Part shown: positions 43,370 to 51,712 of the stretch, one piece after another
Layout: every line of letters starts with the position of its first letter
Position numbering within the stretch: position 1 is the first letter of the stretch
Source: Thalassobaculum sp965228445
GTDB taxonomy: Bacteria > Pseudomonadota > Alphaproteobacteria > Thalassobaculales > Thalassobaculaceae
NCBI GenBank assembly: GCA_965228445.1
Contig: OZ245813.1
Location: 2,790,001 to 2,854,000, forward strand
Length of the DNA: 64,000 nt
Reading direction: 5' to 3'
Position numbers and translations under genes: made by a program
The notes under the pieces: generated by a model
Databases searched by the model: none
The model's input: the letters and a program-made list of their open reading frames with translations, nothing else
What the model was told of the DNA's origin: nothing

Positions 43370-44728
43370 TTACTCCGGCCGGTCGAGCCCGACGGCGGCC
43401 AGGGCCGCGTCCTGGCGGGCGGTCAGCGTGTCCACGTCGAATTCGCCGATCAGATCGTGGAACAGGCGGTACCAGTTCACCTCCGCCTTCAGGTGCATGA
43501 ACACCGAGCCGAGGCCCAGGGCGGCGCGGTCCATCAGCACGAACTCGCGCGGCGGGCGCACGCCGCTCAGCCGCTTCAGCTCGCCATGCACCTTCTCGGC
43601 GATCTCGCGGCCGTAGAGGCCGGTGCCGCTCTCCTGGATCTTGCGGGTGCGGTCCTCCATCAGCGGGCCGTAGAGGAAGCGCGCCCAGACGTTCAGCACG
43701 TCGATCGTCTCGCGGTCGAGATCGGTGAAGCCCCAGCTCGCATAGGCCTGGACCGCCAGCTCCTCGTCGTCGTCGCGCAGCGCCCGGTACAGGTCGATCA
43801 CGCCCTTCACGAAGGCCGGCGGGAACACCCGGATGCAGCCGAAATCCAGCAGGTTGATCGAGCCGTCCTCGCGGATCGTGTAATTGCCCAGATGCGGGTC
43901 GCCATGGATCACGCCGAAGAAGTAGAACGGTACGTACCAGGTCCGGAACATGTTGTGGGCGACCCGGTTGCGGGTCTCGATGTCCGGGTTGTCCTCCAGG
44001 AACTTCATGAACGGGGTACCGTCCAGCCAGCTCATGGTGATCAGCCGGCTGGTGGACAGGTCGTCGACCACCTCGGGGATGTGCACCGCCGGCTCGTCGG
44101 CCAGCATGTGCCGGTACAGCGCCATGTGCCGGGCCTCGCGGGCGTAATCCAGCTCCTCGCGCAACCGGGCCGACAGCTCGGTATGGATCAACGACGGGTC
44201 GATCGCGGTGTCGTAGCGGCGGTACAGCTTGAACACCCAGTCGAGCTGCCGCAGGTCGGCCTCCACCGCGGAGGACATGTCCGGGTACTGCAGCTTGACG
44301 GCGACCTTGCGTCCGTCGTGCAGCACGCCGCGATGGACCTGGCCGAGAGAGGCGGCCGAGGCGGCCTCGCGCTCGAACTCGGCGAATTTCTTCTGCCAGC
44401 CGGCGCCGAGCTCGGCGGTCATCCGCCGCTTCACGAAGGGCCAGCCCATGGCCGGCGCGTTCGACTGCAGGTGGCTCAGCTCGTCGACGTATTCCTTCGG
44501 CAGGGCGTCGGGCACGGTGGACAGGATCTGCGCCACCTTCATCAGCGGTCCCTTGAGACCGCCCAGGGCAGCCTTCAGGTCGGCCGCATGCTCCGCCTTG
44601 TCGACGCTGAGGCCGAGATAGCGCTCGCCCGCCAGCCGGGCGGCGAGCCCGCCCACTGCGGTGCCGACCCGGGCATACCGGCGCACGCGCCCGCCCAACG
44701 AATTGCGTTCGGAATCGATGTCGCTCAT
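43370..44728 (-). CDS. ABC1/UbiB (AarF) family atypical kinase
   Basis: A 452-aa protein-kinase-like protein. The ABC1 features are LKGPLMKVAQILSTVPDALP (about 57-76, where the usual KxGQ reads KVAQ), the Ala-rich nucleotide loop SAASLGQVHRGVLHDG, the VAVKLQYPDM lysine strand, GVIHGDPHLGNYTI and NLLDFGCIR. The family includes UbiB/COQ8, which supports ubiquinone synthesis. This copy is not next to ubi genes and could be a paralogue. ATG 44728 begins MSDIDSERN. Repeats fill the region upstream. Confidence 0.9.
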   Translation of the reverse strand: MSDIDSERNSLGGRVRRYARVGTAVGGLAARLAGERYLGLSVDKAEHAADLKAALGGLKGPLMKVAQILSTVPDALPKEYVDELSHLQSNAPAMGWPFVKRRMTAELGAGWQKKFAEFEREAASAASLGQVHRGVLHDGRKVAVKLQYPDMSSAVEADLRQLDWVFKLYRRYDTAIDPSLIHTELSARLREELDYAREARHMALYRHMLADEPAVHIPEVVDDLSTSRLITMSWLDGTPFMKFLEDNPDIETRNRVAHNMFRTWYVPFYFFGVIHGDPHLGNYTIREDGSINLLDFGCIRVFPPAFVKGVIDLYRALRDDDEELAVQAYASWGFTDLDRETIDVLNVWARFLYGPLMEDRTRKIQESGTGLYGREIAEKVHGELKRLSGVRPPREFVLMDRAALGLGSVFMHLKAEVNWYRLFHDLIGEFDVDTLTARQDAALAAVGLDRPE

Positions 44729-44801
44729 GCGGGGATAGATAAGCTGTCGACGGGGAAAGGAAAGGCGAATTCGGCGGTGTGTGAGGTCTCCGCTCCAACC
44801 G

Positions 44802-44889
44802 CCCCCGCCCTTCGTCCTGACGAAAGTCAGGACCACGCCTCCGATCCCGGGAGCGGCTTGATCCTGAAACGAGTTCAGGATGACGGGGG
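44802..44889. repeat. Family C palindromic repeat, copy 4
   Basis: CGTCCTGACGAAAGTCAGGA and, inverted, GAGCGGCTTGATCCTGAAAC...TTCAGGATGACGGGG. Same spacer word GAGCGGCTTG as copy 2. It sits in the 329-bp gap between the ABC1 kinase and the ABM-domain gene, next to a family B copy. Confidence 0.8.
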
Positions 44890-44918
44890 ATGGTGGAGCA
44901 GGCCAACCACCTCCCGTT

Positions 44919-45033
44919 CGTCTTCCCGGCCTCGTGCCGGTACCCGGGGCGGATCCCGCTGCGGCGCCAGGGAGCGAGTCACAAGCGCTCCATCACGCGA
45001 TACCCTCGATCCCGGCGCGAGGCCGGGAAGACG
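44919..45033. repeat. Family B palindromic repeat, copy 4
   Basis: Begins CGTCTTCCCGGCCTCGTGCC and ends GGCGCGAGGCCGGGAAGACG, with a matching inverted design. It shares CAAGCGCTCCATCACGCG-type interior words with the copy at 25299. Ends 25 bp past the ABM-domain gene's stop codon. Confidence 0.8.
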
Positions 45034-45057
45034 TGAGGTGGCGTGAGGAGGTGTCCT

Positions 45058-45378
45058 TCACACCCGCCAGGGCGAGGTCTCGCGATCGTAATCGCGGGAC
45101 ACCTCCGCCACCCGGATGCGGTAGCGGGCGAACAGGTTGTCCCGGCCGGCCGTCTGGGCGTCGTGATGGGCCGAGCGCTCGCGCCAGCGTCGGATCGACG
45201 CCTCGTCCTCCCAGGTGGAGAGCGACAGGATCTTGCCCGGCGTCACCAGGCTCTCGAACCGCTCCACCGAGATGAAGCCCTCCACGGTCTCCAGCTCGGC
45301 GCGCAGGGCGGCGGCCATCTCGAAATAGGTCTCGCGGCTCTCGTCCTTCGGCTCGACCTCGAAGATCACCACATGCAT
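45058..45378 (-). CDS. Antibiotic biosynthesis monooxygenase (ABM) domain protein
   Basis: A 106-aa small dimeric alpha-beta barrel-type protein. It begins MHVVIFEVEPKDESRETYFE, continues ELETVEGFISVERFESLVTP and GKILSLSTWEDEASIRRWRE, then has HHDAQTAGRDNLFARYRIRV. This is the common housekeeping ABM form, with no evidence for antibiotic synthesis. GGGGAG precedes the ATG. It follows the DUF1178 gene on the same strand. Confidence 0.88.
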   Translation of the reverse strand: MHVVIFEVEPKDESRETYFEMAAALRAELETVEGFISVERFESLVTPGKILSLSTWEDEASIRRWRERSAHHDAQTAGRDNLFARYRIRVAEVSRDYDRETSPWRV

Positions 45379-45417
45379 GTCAGCTCCCCCGGCCCAGGTC
45401 CGCCCCCACGCTCCGGG

Positions 45418-45885
45418 TCACGCATCGTCGCGCAGCCAGGGAACGGTGCCGACCTCGATCCCCTCATCGGCCAGCGCCTCGCGCTCCTGCGGGGTGGTGT
45501 CGCCGTAGATCCCGCGCGCGTCGCTGTCGCCATAGTGGATCTTGCGCGCCTCCTCGGCGAAGCGGTCGCCCACATTGTCGAAATTCTCTTCGATCTTGCG
45601 GCGCAGGCCGAGAAGCTGCTGCTTGAGCGCCAGAGCTTGAGCCTGTGAGCCAGCCTGGGTGGCCACCTGCTTCTGCTCGGCGTTCGGGGCCTCCGCCGGG
45701 ACCGGCGCGGTCTCGCGACGTGTGCCCTGCAGGGCCGGCGCCATCAGGGCGCGCGAGACCTGGGACGACCCGCAGTCGGGACAGGACAGCAGGCCCGATT
45801 CGGCCTGTTTCTCGAAGGCGGAACTGTTCTGGAACCAGGCCTCGAACTCATGCTCTTCGTTGCAGCGCAGGCGGTAGCGGATCAT
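45418..45885 (-). CDS. DUF1178 family protein with zinc-ribbon-like Cys motif
   Basis: A 155-aa protein. IRYRLRCNEEHEFEAWFQNS (about 2-21) and LLSCPDCGSSQVSRALMAPA (about 32-51) define DUF1178, a family resembling FmdB-type zinc ribbons. A Pro/Ala/Gln linker and the conserved ending EEARKIHYGDSDARGIYGDT, then EREALADEGIEV, follow. In related genomes it usually sits beside the nitrilase, grxC and comF genes. Here 2.7 kb of opposite-strand DNA intervenes. Confidence 0.92.
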   Translation of the reverse strand: MIRYRLRCNEEHEFEAWFQNSSAFEKQAESGLLSCPDCGSSQVSRALMAPALQGTRRETAPVPAEAPNAEQKQVATQAGSQAQALALKQQLLGLRRKIEENFDNVGDRFAEEARKIHYGDSDARGIYGDTTPQEREALADEGIEVGTVPWLRDDA

Positions 45886-45992
45886 CGGTCAACCAATCAA
45901 GGACATGACGGTAATATAGCGGTCATGAGCGGGGGTTCCAGCGCTGAAGCCACGCCCGACGCCGCAGACCGTGGCAGATACAGAGGCCCGAA

Positions 45993-48107
45993 ATGCCCGC
46001 GACCCCGTCCGACCTGGCCCGCCTCGACCGCGACCACCACCTGCACCCGTTCACCGATCCCAAGGTGCTGCTGGACGACGCGCCGATCGTCATGGCCGGG
46101 GGCAAGGGCAGCACCCTGTGGGACGAGGACGGCAAGCTCTATCTCGACGCCCTGGCCGGGCTGTGGTGCGTGAATGTCGGCTACGGCCGTATGGAACTGG
46201 CCGAGGTGGCCGCCGAACAGATGGGGCGGCTGGCCTATTACAACACCTTCTTCAAGACCACGACGGCACCCACCGCGGCCCTGGCGGCGAAGCTTGCGGA
46301 GCTGATGCCGGACGGGCTGGACCACGTGGTCTTCGCCAATTCCGGTTCCGAGGCGCTGGATACCATCGTGCGGTTTTGCCGGCTGTTCTGGGAGCTGAAG
46401 GGACAGCCCGACAAGAAGATCATGATCGGCCGCGAGGAGGGCTATCACGGCTCCACCCTGGCGACGATCAGCCTGGGCGGCACCGTCGCCATGCAGGCCC
46501 AGGGCGGGCTGCCGCTGGCCGGGTTCGAGCACGTCGATACCGCCTACAAATTCCGCCACGGCGCGCCGGGCGAGAGCGACGAGGCCTTCGCCGAACGGGC
46601 GGCCGGCTGGATCGAGGCGATGATCCTGGAGCTCGGCGCCGACAGGGTCGCCGGCGTGGTGGTCGAGCCGGTGCAGGGTGCAGGGGGCGTCATCATCCCG
46701 CCGGAGGGATACCTCGCCCGGGTGCAGGAGATCTGCCGACGGCACGACGTGCTGTTCGCCCTGGACGAAGTGGTGAGCGCGTTCGGCCGGCTCGGCGCCT
46801 GGTCGGCGGCGGAGAAGTTCGGCCTCGCCCCCGATTTCATGGCGCTGGCGAAGGGTCTGTCCTCCGGCTACCAGCCGATCTCCGCCGTCATGGTCGGCGG
46901 CCGGGTGGCCGAGACTCTGATCGAGATGAGCGGCGGCCTCGCCCACGGCTTCACCTATGCGGGCCATCCGGTGGCCGCCGCCGTGGCGCTCGCCAACCTT
47001 GAGATCATCGAGCGCGAGAACCTGATCGGCCGGGTGCGCGACGACCTCGCCGGCTATTTCGCCACCGCGCTGTCCCGGCTGGCCGACCACCCGATGGTGG
47101 GCGAGGTGCGCAGCCTCGGCCTGATCGGCGCGGTGGAATTGGTGCAGCAGCGCGACCCGAAGATCCTCTACGACCCGGAGGGGCTCGTCGGGGCCGTGGT
47201 GCGCGACCAGATGCAGAACCGCGGCGTAATCGTCCGCGCGGTACGCGACGCCCTGGTCATCGCCCCGCCCCTCGTCGTCACCCATCGCGAGATCGACCGG
47301 ATCGCCGACACGCTGCGCCTGGTGCTGGACGATATCCTGGAGCAGATCGCCGTGGTCGGCGACGACCGGGCGCTGGCCGAGATCACGGCCGGCGGCGGCG
47401 CGCTCAAGGGCCTCACCTGTCTGGTCACCGGCGCCTCGCGCGGCATCGGCGCCGCCGTCGCCGAACGCTATGCCGCCGAAGGCGCGCGGGTGGTGCTCGC
47501 CGCCCGCTCCCAGAGCGACCTGGAAGCCGTCGCCGCCCGCATCCGCAAGGCCGGCGGACAGGCCGCGACCCTGGCCCTGGACCTGTCCGATCCCGCCGCC
47601 ACCGACGGGCTGGGCAAGCGGATCGGCGAGAAGCTGGGGCGGCTCGACGTGGTGGTGGCCAATCACGGTGTGCTAGGCGAGATCGCCCCGCTGGCCGAGG
47701 TGCCCGACGCGGTCTTCGACCAGGCGGTGTCAGTGAACCTCACCGCCACCTTCCGGCTGCTGCGCGAACTCGACCCGCTGCTGCGCGCCGCCCCCAACGG
47801 GCGGGTGGTTCTGGTGACCTCCGGCGCGGCCCAGGGCGCGATGCCGGACTGGGGCGGCTATGCGGCATCCAAGGCCGGGCTGGAGGCGCTGGCGCGGTCC
47901 TACGCGGCGGAAACCCGGTCCGGCCGGGTGCGGGTCAATCTGGTCGATCCGGGCGAGGTGCGCACCGGCATGCGGGCCTCCGCCTTCCCCGACGAGGACC
48001 CCAACCGCCTGCCCAGGCCGGAGGAGATCACCGGCGTCTTCGTGCGGCTCGCCAGTCCCGCCTGCGCGTTCTCCGGCGCGCGGGTGCCGGCCAGCGTGGA
48101 GGTCTGA
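45993..48107 (+). CDS. Fused class-III aminotransferase and short-chain dehydrogenase
   Basis: A 704-aa single frame with two enzymes. Residues 1 to about 455 form a PLP omega-aminotransferase (beta-alanine:pyruvate type). It has LYLDALAGLWCVNVGYGRME, the cofactor block ANSGSEALDT, the base Asp in LFALDEVVSAFGRLG and the PLP lysine K287 in LAKGLSSGYQPISAVMVGGR. Residues about 468-704 form a YciK-like SDR: VTGASRGIGAAVAERYA, ANHGVLGEIAPLA, and the Ser/Tyr-Lys site in VTSGAAQG and YAASKAG. An amine could be converted to an aldehyde and then reduced in one protein. The linker (LAEITAGGGALKG) has no start codon, so the fusion looks real. Confidence 0.88.
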   Translation: MPATPSDLARLDRDHHLHPFTDPKVLLDDAPIVMAGGKGSTLWDEDGKLYLDALAGLWCVNVGYGRMELAEVAAEQMGRLAYYNTFFKTTTAPTAALAAKLAELMPDGLDHVVFANSGSEALDTIVRFCRLFWELKGQPDKKIMIGREEGYHGSTLATISLGGTVAMQAQGGLPLAGFEHVDTAYKFRHGAPGESDEAFAERAAGWIEAMILELGADRVAGVVVEPVQGAGGVIIPPEGYLARVQEICRRHDVLFALDEVVSAFGRLGAWSAAEKFGLAPDFMALAKGLSSGYQPISAVMVGGRVAETLIEMSGGLAHGFTYAGHPVAAAVALANLEIIERENLIGRVRDDLAGYFATALSRLADHPMVGEVRSLGLIGAVELVQQRDPKILYDPEGLVGAVVRDQMQNRGVIVRAVRDALVIAPPLVVTHREIDRIADTLRLVLDDILEQIAVVGDDRALAEITAGGGALKGLTCLVTGASRGIGAAVAERYAAEGARVVLAARSQSDLEAVAARIRKAGGQAATLALDLSDPAATDGLGKRIGEKLGRLDVVVANHGVLGEIAPLAEVPDAVFDQAVSVNLTATFRLLRELDPLLRAAPNGRVVLVTSGAAQGAMPDWGGYAASKAGLEALARSYAAETRSGRVRVNLVDPGEVRTGMRASAFPDEDPNRLPRPEEITGVFVRLASPACAFSGARVPASVEV

Positions 48108-48109
48108 CG

Positions 48110-48658
48110 ATGACGACCGACCCGACCACCGATACCGAACCGCCGCAGGAGGAGCCGTCGGCCTGGGTCGCCCGCTTCGCCCCGATGGTGCCGGAGGGCG
48201 GAACGGTTCTCGACGTCGCCTGCGGCGCCGGCCGCCACGCCCGGATGTTCCGCGACCGCGGCCATCCGGTCGTCGTGCTCGACCGCGACGTGGTCAAGGT
48301 CAGCGACATGGCCGCCGATCCGGACGTGGAGATCGTCGCCCGCGACCTGGAGAGCGGCCGGCCCTGGCCGCTGGAGGGCCGGACCTTCGCCGGGGTGGTG
48401 GTCGTGAACTACCTGCACCGGCCGCTGTTCCCGGCCCTGGTGCGCTCCGTGGCGCCGGGCGGCGTGCTGATCTACGAGACCTTCGCCGCCGGCAACGAGC
48501 GGTTCGGCAGGCCGCGCAACCCCGACTTCCTGCTGCACCGCGAGGAACTGCTCATCTCGGTGCGTCCGGAACTTCAGGTGATCGCGTTCGAGGATCTGGA
48601 GGAACAGGCGCCCCGCCACGCGGTCAAGCAGCGGGTCGTCGCGCTGCGGGCGGGCTGA
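48110..48658 (+). CDS. Class I SAM-dependent methyltransferase, 182 aa
   Basis: Small Rossmann methyltransferase. TVLDVACGAGRHARMFRDRG (about 33-52) is the SAM loop, PVVVLDRDVVKV the acidic strand and GGVLIYETFAAGNERFGRPR the late strand/substrate loop, as in the TehB-like group. It starts 2 bp after the fusion gene's stop, so it is translationally linked. No substrate is evident. Confidence 0.88.
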   Translation: MTTDPTTDTEPPQEEPSAWVARFAPMVPEGGTVLDVACGAGRHARMFRDRGHPVVVLDRDVVKVSDMAADPDVEIVARDLESGRPWPLEGRTFAGVVVVNYLHRPLFPALVRSVAPGGVLIYETFAAGNERFGRPRNPDFLLHREELLISVRPELQVIAFEDLEEQAPRHAVKQRVVALRAG

Positions 48659-48665
48659 CCTCGCG

Positions 48666-49523
48666 CTACTCGCCGGCCTGGCGCAGGGCCCCGCCATAGA
48701 CCACCGGCTCGCCGACCACCCGGTCATGGGTCAGCGAGGGCACCTTGCCGCGCGCCTCGGCGACCTTGGCGAGATCGATCTCGGCCGTGATCACGCCGAC
48801 ATCCTCGCCGGCATCGGCCACCACCGCGCCCCAGGGATCGACGATCACGGAATGGCCGTAGGTCCGACGCCCCTCCGCATGCTCGCCGGTCTGGGCGGCG
48901 GAAACGACGTAGCATCCGGTCTCGATCGCCCGGGCCCGCTGCAGCACATGCCAGTGCGCCTCGCCGGTCACCTTGGTGAAGGCGGCCGGGGCGAAGATCA
49001 CCTCCGCACCGGCCTGGGCCAGCTTGCGGTACAGATACGGGAAGCGGATGTCGTAGCAGATGGTCATGCCCATCCTGCCCCAGGGGGTCTCGGCGATCAC
49101 CGCCTCGTCGCCGGCCTGGTAGGTGTTGCTCTCTCGGTAGGTCTGGCCGTCGCCGACCTGCACGTCGAACATGTGCATCTTGGAGTATCGGGCGACGATC
49201 TGGCCGCGGTCGTCCAGCAGGAAGCTGCGGTTGGCCATCTTGTCGTCGGAGACCTTGATCGAGATCGAGCCGACCAGCAGCCAGACGCCGAGTTCGGCGG
49301 CGAGACCGCGGAAGGCGGCGAGAACCTCGTGGGTTTCCTCAGGCTTCGCCTTGGCGAGCGCCTGGTCGCGCTTCGGCTCGATCATGCCGACGACTTCCGG
49401 CGTCGTGATGAGCTGCGCGCCCCGCTGCCTGGCCTCCCGGATCAGGGGGCTCACCCGCTCGACATTCTCGAGCGGATCGCGGGTCGTGTTGGTCTGAACG
49501 CAGGCGACTGTCAGTCGGGTCAT
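48666..49523 (-). CDS. Carbon-nitrogen hydrolase (Nit1/deaminated-glutathione-amidase type)
   Basis: A 285-aa amidase of the nitrilase superfamily. The triad is Glu in LITTPEVVGMIEPKRDQALA (about 39-58), Lys in ARYSKMHMFDVQVGDG and Cys in MTICYDIRFPYLYRKLA. The Nit1-like block MHMFDVQVGDGQTYRESNTY supports a role in repair of deaminated glutathione, next to glutaredoxin. GGAGG lies 7 bp before the ATG. grxC is 53 bp upstream on the same strand. Confidence 0.92.
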   Translation of the reverse strand: MTRLTVACVQTNTTRDPLENVERVSPLIREARQRGAQLITTPEVVGMIEPKRDQALAKAKPEETHEVLAAFRGLAAELGVWLLVGSISIKVSDDKMANRSFLLDDRGQIVARYSKMHMFDVQVGDGQTYRESNTYQAGDEAVIAETPWGRMGMTICYDIRFPYLYRKLAQAGAEVIFAPAAFTKVTGEAHWHVLQRARAIETGCYVVSAAQTGEHAEGRRTYGHSVIVDPWGAVVADAGEDVGVITAEIDLAKVAEARGKVPSLTHDRVVGEPVVYGGALRQAGE

Positions 49524-49576
49524 CGAAGGACCTCCGGGCGTCGAAATCTGGCGCTCGGACCGGGGAGGCGATTGCC

Positions 49577-49852
49577 TCAGACCAGGGAAACGCCGAGCAG
49601 GTGATCCAGCTTACCGGTCCGCTCGAGTTCCGCAAGTTCGTCCGAACCGCCGATGCCTTCGCCGCCGATGAAGATCTGCGGCACCGTGTGCCGGCCATCG
49701 GCCCGTTCGCTCATCTTGGCGCGGGCATCGCTCGATCCGCCGACATCGTATTCGACGTAATCCACACCCTTGTTCGCCAGCAGCGACTTCGCGCGATAGC
49801 AATACGGACAGAACATGGTCGTGTAGATTTCCACCCTGGCCGCTTTGGCCAT
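49577..49852 (-). CDS. grxC: Glutaredoxin 3
   Basis: A 91-aa dithiol glutaredoxin. The active site CPYC is in YTTMFCPYCYRAKSLL (about 9-24). The cis-proline motif is HTVPQIFIGGEGIGGSDELA (about 53-72). It reduces disulfides and glutathione-mixed disulfides with GSH. AGGAGGGG precedes the ATG at 49852; a longer open frame to 50008 lacks support. Part of a comF-grxC-nitrilase series. Confidence 0.95.
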   Translation of the reverse strand: MAKAARVEIYTTMFCPYCYRAKSLLANKGVDYVEYDVGGSSDARAKMSERADGRHTVPQIFIGGEGIGGSDELAELERTGKLDHLLGVSLV

Positions 49853-49938
49853 CTCGGTCCCCTCCTGTGAAGCACATGCCGCTGCGAAGTAGATAAGAAA
49901 AGTCCGGTCTTTTTGCAAAGCTGTCTGATTTGCGTGAG

Positions 49939-50682
49939 TTATGTCACACGCGCCAGAGTCAGCACCTCGACCGACATTGCACCGGACCTTCTGAGCACGC
50001 GTGTACACGCGGAAACCGTGGCTCCCGTTGTAAAAACATCGTCAACGAGGACTATCCGCCGGCCGCTGATCACTTCCGCCGCCCCATCGCAGTTATTCCG
50101 TAGCGCGAATGCTCCGCGCACGTTTAGCGTTCGTTGCGCCGCGGACTTTCGACCCTGGCTGGGGGTTTGACGGGTGCGAACGAGTAAACTGTCGACAACC
50201 TTCGCCCCTCCCGGGCGCGCCAGGGCGTGGACGAGCACCGCCGCCTGGTTGTATCGGCGCGACAATAACCGCCATCGGTGGAGCGGCACGGGCACGATCA
50301 GATCGGCCCCGTCGAGCATGTCGGCGCCGGCCCGCCGCATCCAGGTCGCAAAGAGCGGGGCGAGGGTCAGCCGGTCGGCATGCTTGAAGGCCAGGATCAG
50401 CGGCCGGGTCGCGTCGTCGTAGACCACCGCCGACCGCAGCCGGTCGAAAGCCGGCGGATCCGACAGGCAGTCGCCGCAGACCGCCCGTCCGTAGGGCCGG
50501 ATCTCGAACGGGAGTCCGCAGATCTCGCAAAGCGGCTCGCCGATGAAGGCGACGCCGCTCCAGCAGCTCAGGCACAGGGTCGCGTCCGCCGGGACGTCCA
50601 CCCCGCAGCGGCCGCAGCGCGGCGGCAGCAGGAGATCCAGCACACGGCGCGCCAGCGGTGCCACGGGGGACAGGAGAGCCAT
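49939..50682 (-). CDS. comF: ComF family phosphoribosyltransferase-like protein
   Basis: A 247-aa protein. The N-terminal double zinc ribbon has CGRCGVDVPADATLCLSCWS (about 23-42) and CEICGLPFE followed by CGDC. The C-terminal PRTase domain has LIVPVPLHRWRLLSRRYNQA and the PRPP loop RIVLVDDVFTTGATVSACTR (about 207-226). In transformable bacteria ComF aids DNA uptake; elsewhere its role is less clear. ATG 50682 gives MALLSPVAPLARR. Divergent from a methyltransferase gene. Confidence 0.93.
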   Translation of the reverse strand: MALLSPVAPLARRVLDLLLPPRCGRCGVDVPADATLCLSCWSGVAFIGEPLCEICGLPFEIRPYGRAVCGDCLSDPPAFDRLRSAVVYDDATRPLILAFKHADRLTLAPLFATWMRRAGADMLDGADLIVPVPLHRWRLLSRRYNQAAVLVHALARPGGAKVVDSLLVRTRQTPSQGRKSAAQRTLNVRGAFALRNNCDGAAEVISGRRIVLVDDVFTTGATVSACTRVLRRSGAMSVEVLTLARVT

Positions 50683-50751
50683 GGCCCCGCTATGGCAGAG
50701 CCGGACCGGTTTTCTCTTTCCCTGCCCTGCCGCCTGCGCCATATGGCGGGC

Positions 50752-51681
50752 ATGACCCCATCATCGACCCCCGACGCGATGCGCGTGTTCGACCGCTCCC
50801 TGCTGCGCCGGCGCCGCGAGCGCGCCCGGGACGGCTATGGCGACTTCGCCTTTCTGGAGGAGGAGGTCGCCGACCGACTGGCCGAGCGGCTGGAGGACAT
50901 CCGCCGGCGTTTTCCCGTGGCCCTGGAACTCGGCGCCCGATCCGGCGCGCTGGGCCGGGCGCTGCGGGCCAGCGGCAAGGTCGACACCCTGATCCAGAGC
51001 GACCTCGCCCCATCCTGGGCGACGGCCCGCGCCGGCGAGGGACCCGCCCTGGCGCTGGACGAGGAGTTCCTGCCGATCGCCGACGGCTCGCTGGACGCGG
51101 TGTTCGGCGCCCTGTCCCTGCACTGGGTCAACGATCTGCCGGGCGCCCTGTCGCAGATCCGCCGCGCGCTGAAGCCGGACGGCCTGCTGCTGGTCGCGCT
51201 GCTCGGCGGCGAAACGCTGGTGGAGCTGCGCGACGCCTTCGCCGAGGCCGAGGTCGCGGTGACCGGCGGCCTCAGCCCGAGGGTCTCGCCCTTCGCCGAC
51301 CTGCGCGATGCCGGGGGGCTGATGCAGCGGGCCGGCTTCGCCCTGCCCGTGGTAGATGCCGACACGATCACCGTGACCTACGACACCGCCCTGCACCTGA
51401 TGCGGGACCTGCGGGGCATGGGCGAAACCAATCTGGTGCTGGAGCGCCACCGCGCGCCGATGACCCGCGCCCTGCTGGGCGGCGTGGCCGAGGCCTATGC
51501 CGCCCGTTTCGCCGGGGAGGACGGCCGGATCCCGGCCCGCTTCCAGATCCTGTACCTGACCGGCTGGGCGCCGGCGGCGAGCCAGCCCAAGCCCCTGCGC
51601 CCCGGCTCCGCGACCAGCCGGCTGGCCTCCGCCCTCGGCGGTACGGAGACCGGCACCGGCGAAACCCCGACGGGACGCTAG
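50752..51681 (+). CDS. NDUFAF5/BioC-like SAM-dependent methyltransferase
   Basis: A 309-aa methyltransferase. MRVFDRSLLRRRRERARDGY (about 9-28), the SAM loop VALELGARSGALGRALRASG and FGALSLHWVNDLPGALSQIR (about 117-136) match the alphaproteobacterial relatives of complex I assembly factor NDUFAF5 (an arginine hydroxylase in mitochondria). DLRGMGETNLVLERHRAPMT is also typical. ATG 50752 is chosen; an ATG 9 bp earlier is in frame. The usual neighbour is comF, as here. Confidence 0.88.
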   Translation: MTPSSTPDAMRVFDRSLLRRRRERARDGYGDFAFLEEEVADRLAERLEDIRRRFPVALELGARSGALGRALRASGKVDTLIQSDLAPSWATARAGEGPALALDEEFLPIADGSLDAVFGALSLHWVNDLPGALSQIRRALKPDGLLLVALLGGETLVELRDAFAEAEVAVTGGLSPRVSPFADLRDAGGLMQRAGFALPVVDADTITVTYDTALHLMRDLRGMGETNLVLERHRAPMTRALLGGVAEAYAARFAGEDGRIPARFQILYLTGWAPAASQPKPLRPGSATSRLASALGGTETGTGETPTGR

Positions 51682-51712
51682 AGCACATCACGATCAGAGC
51701 ACCGGTCGCGCC

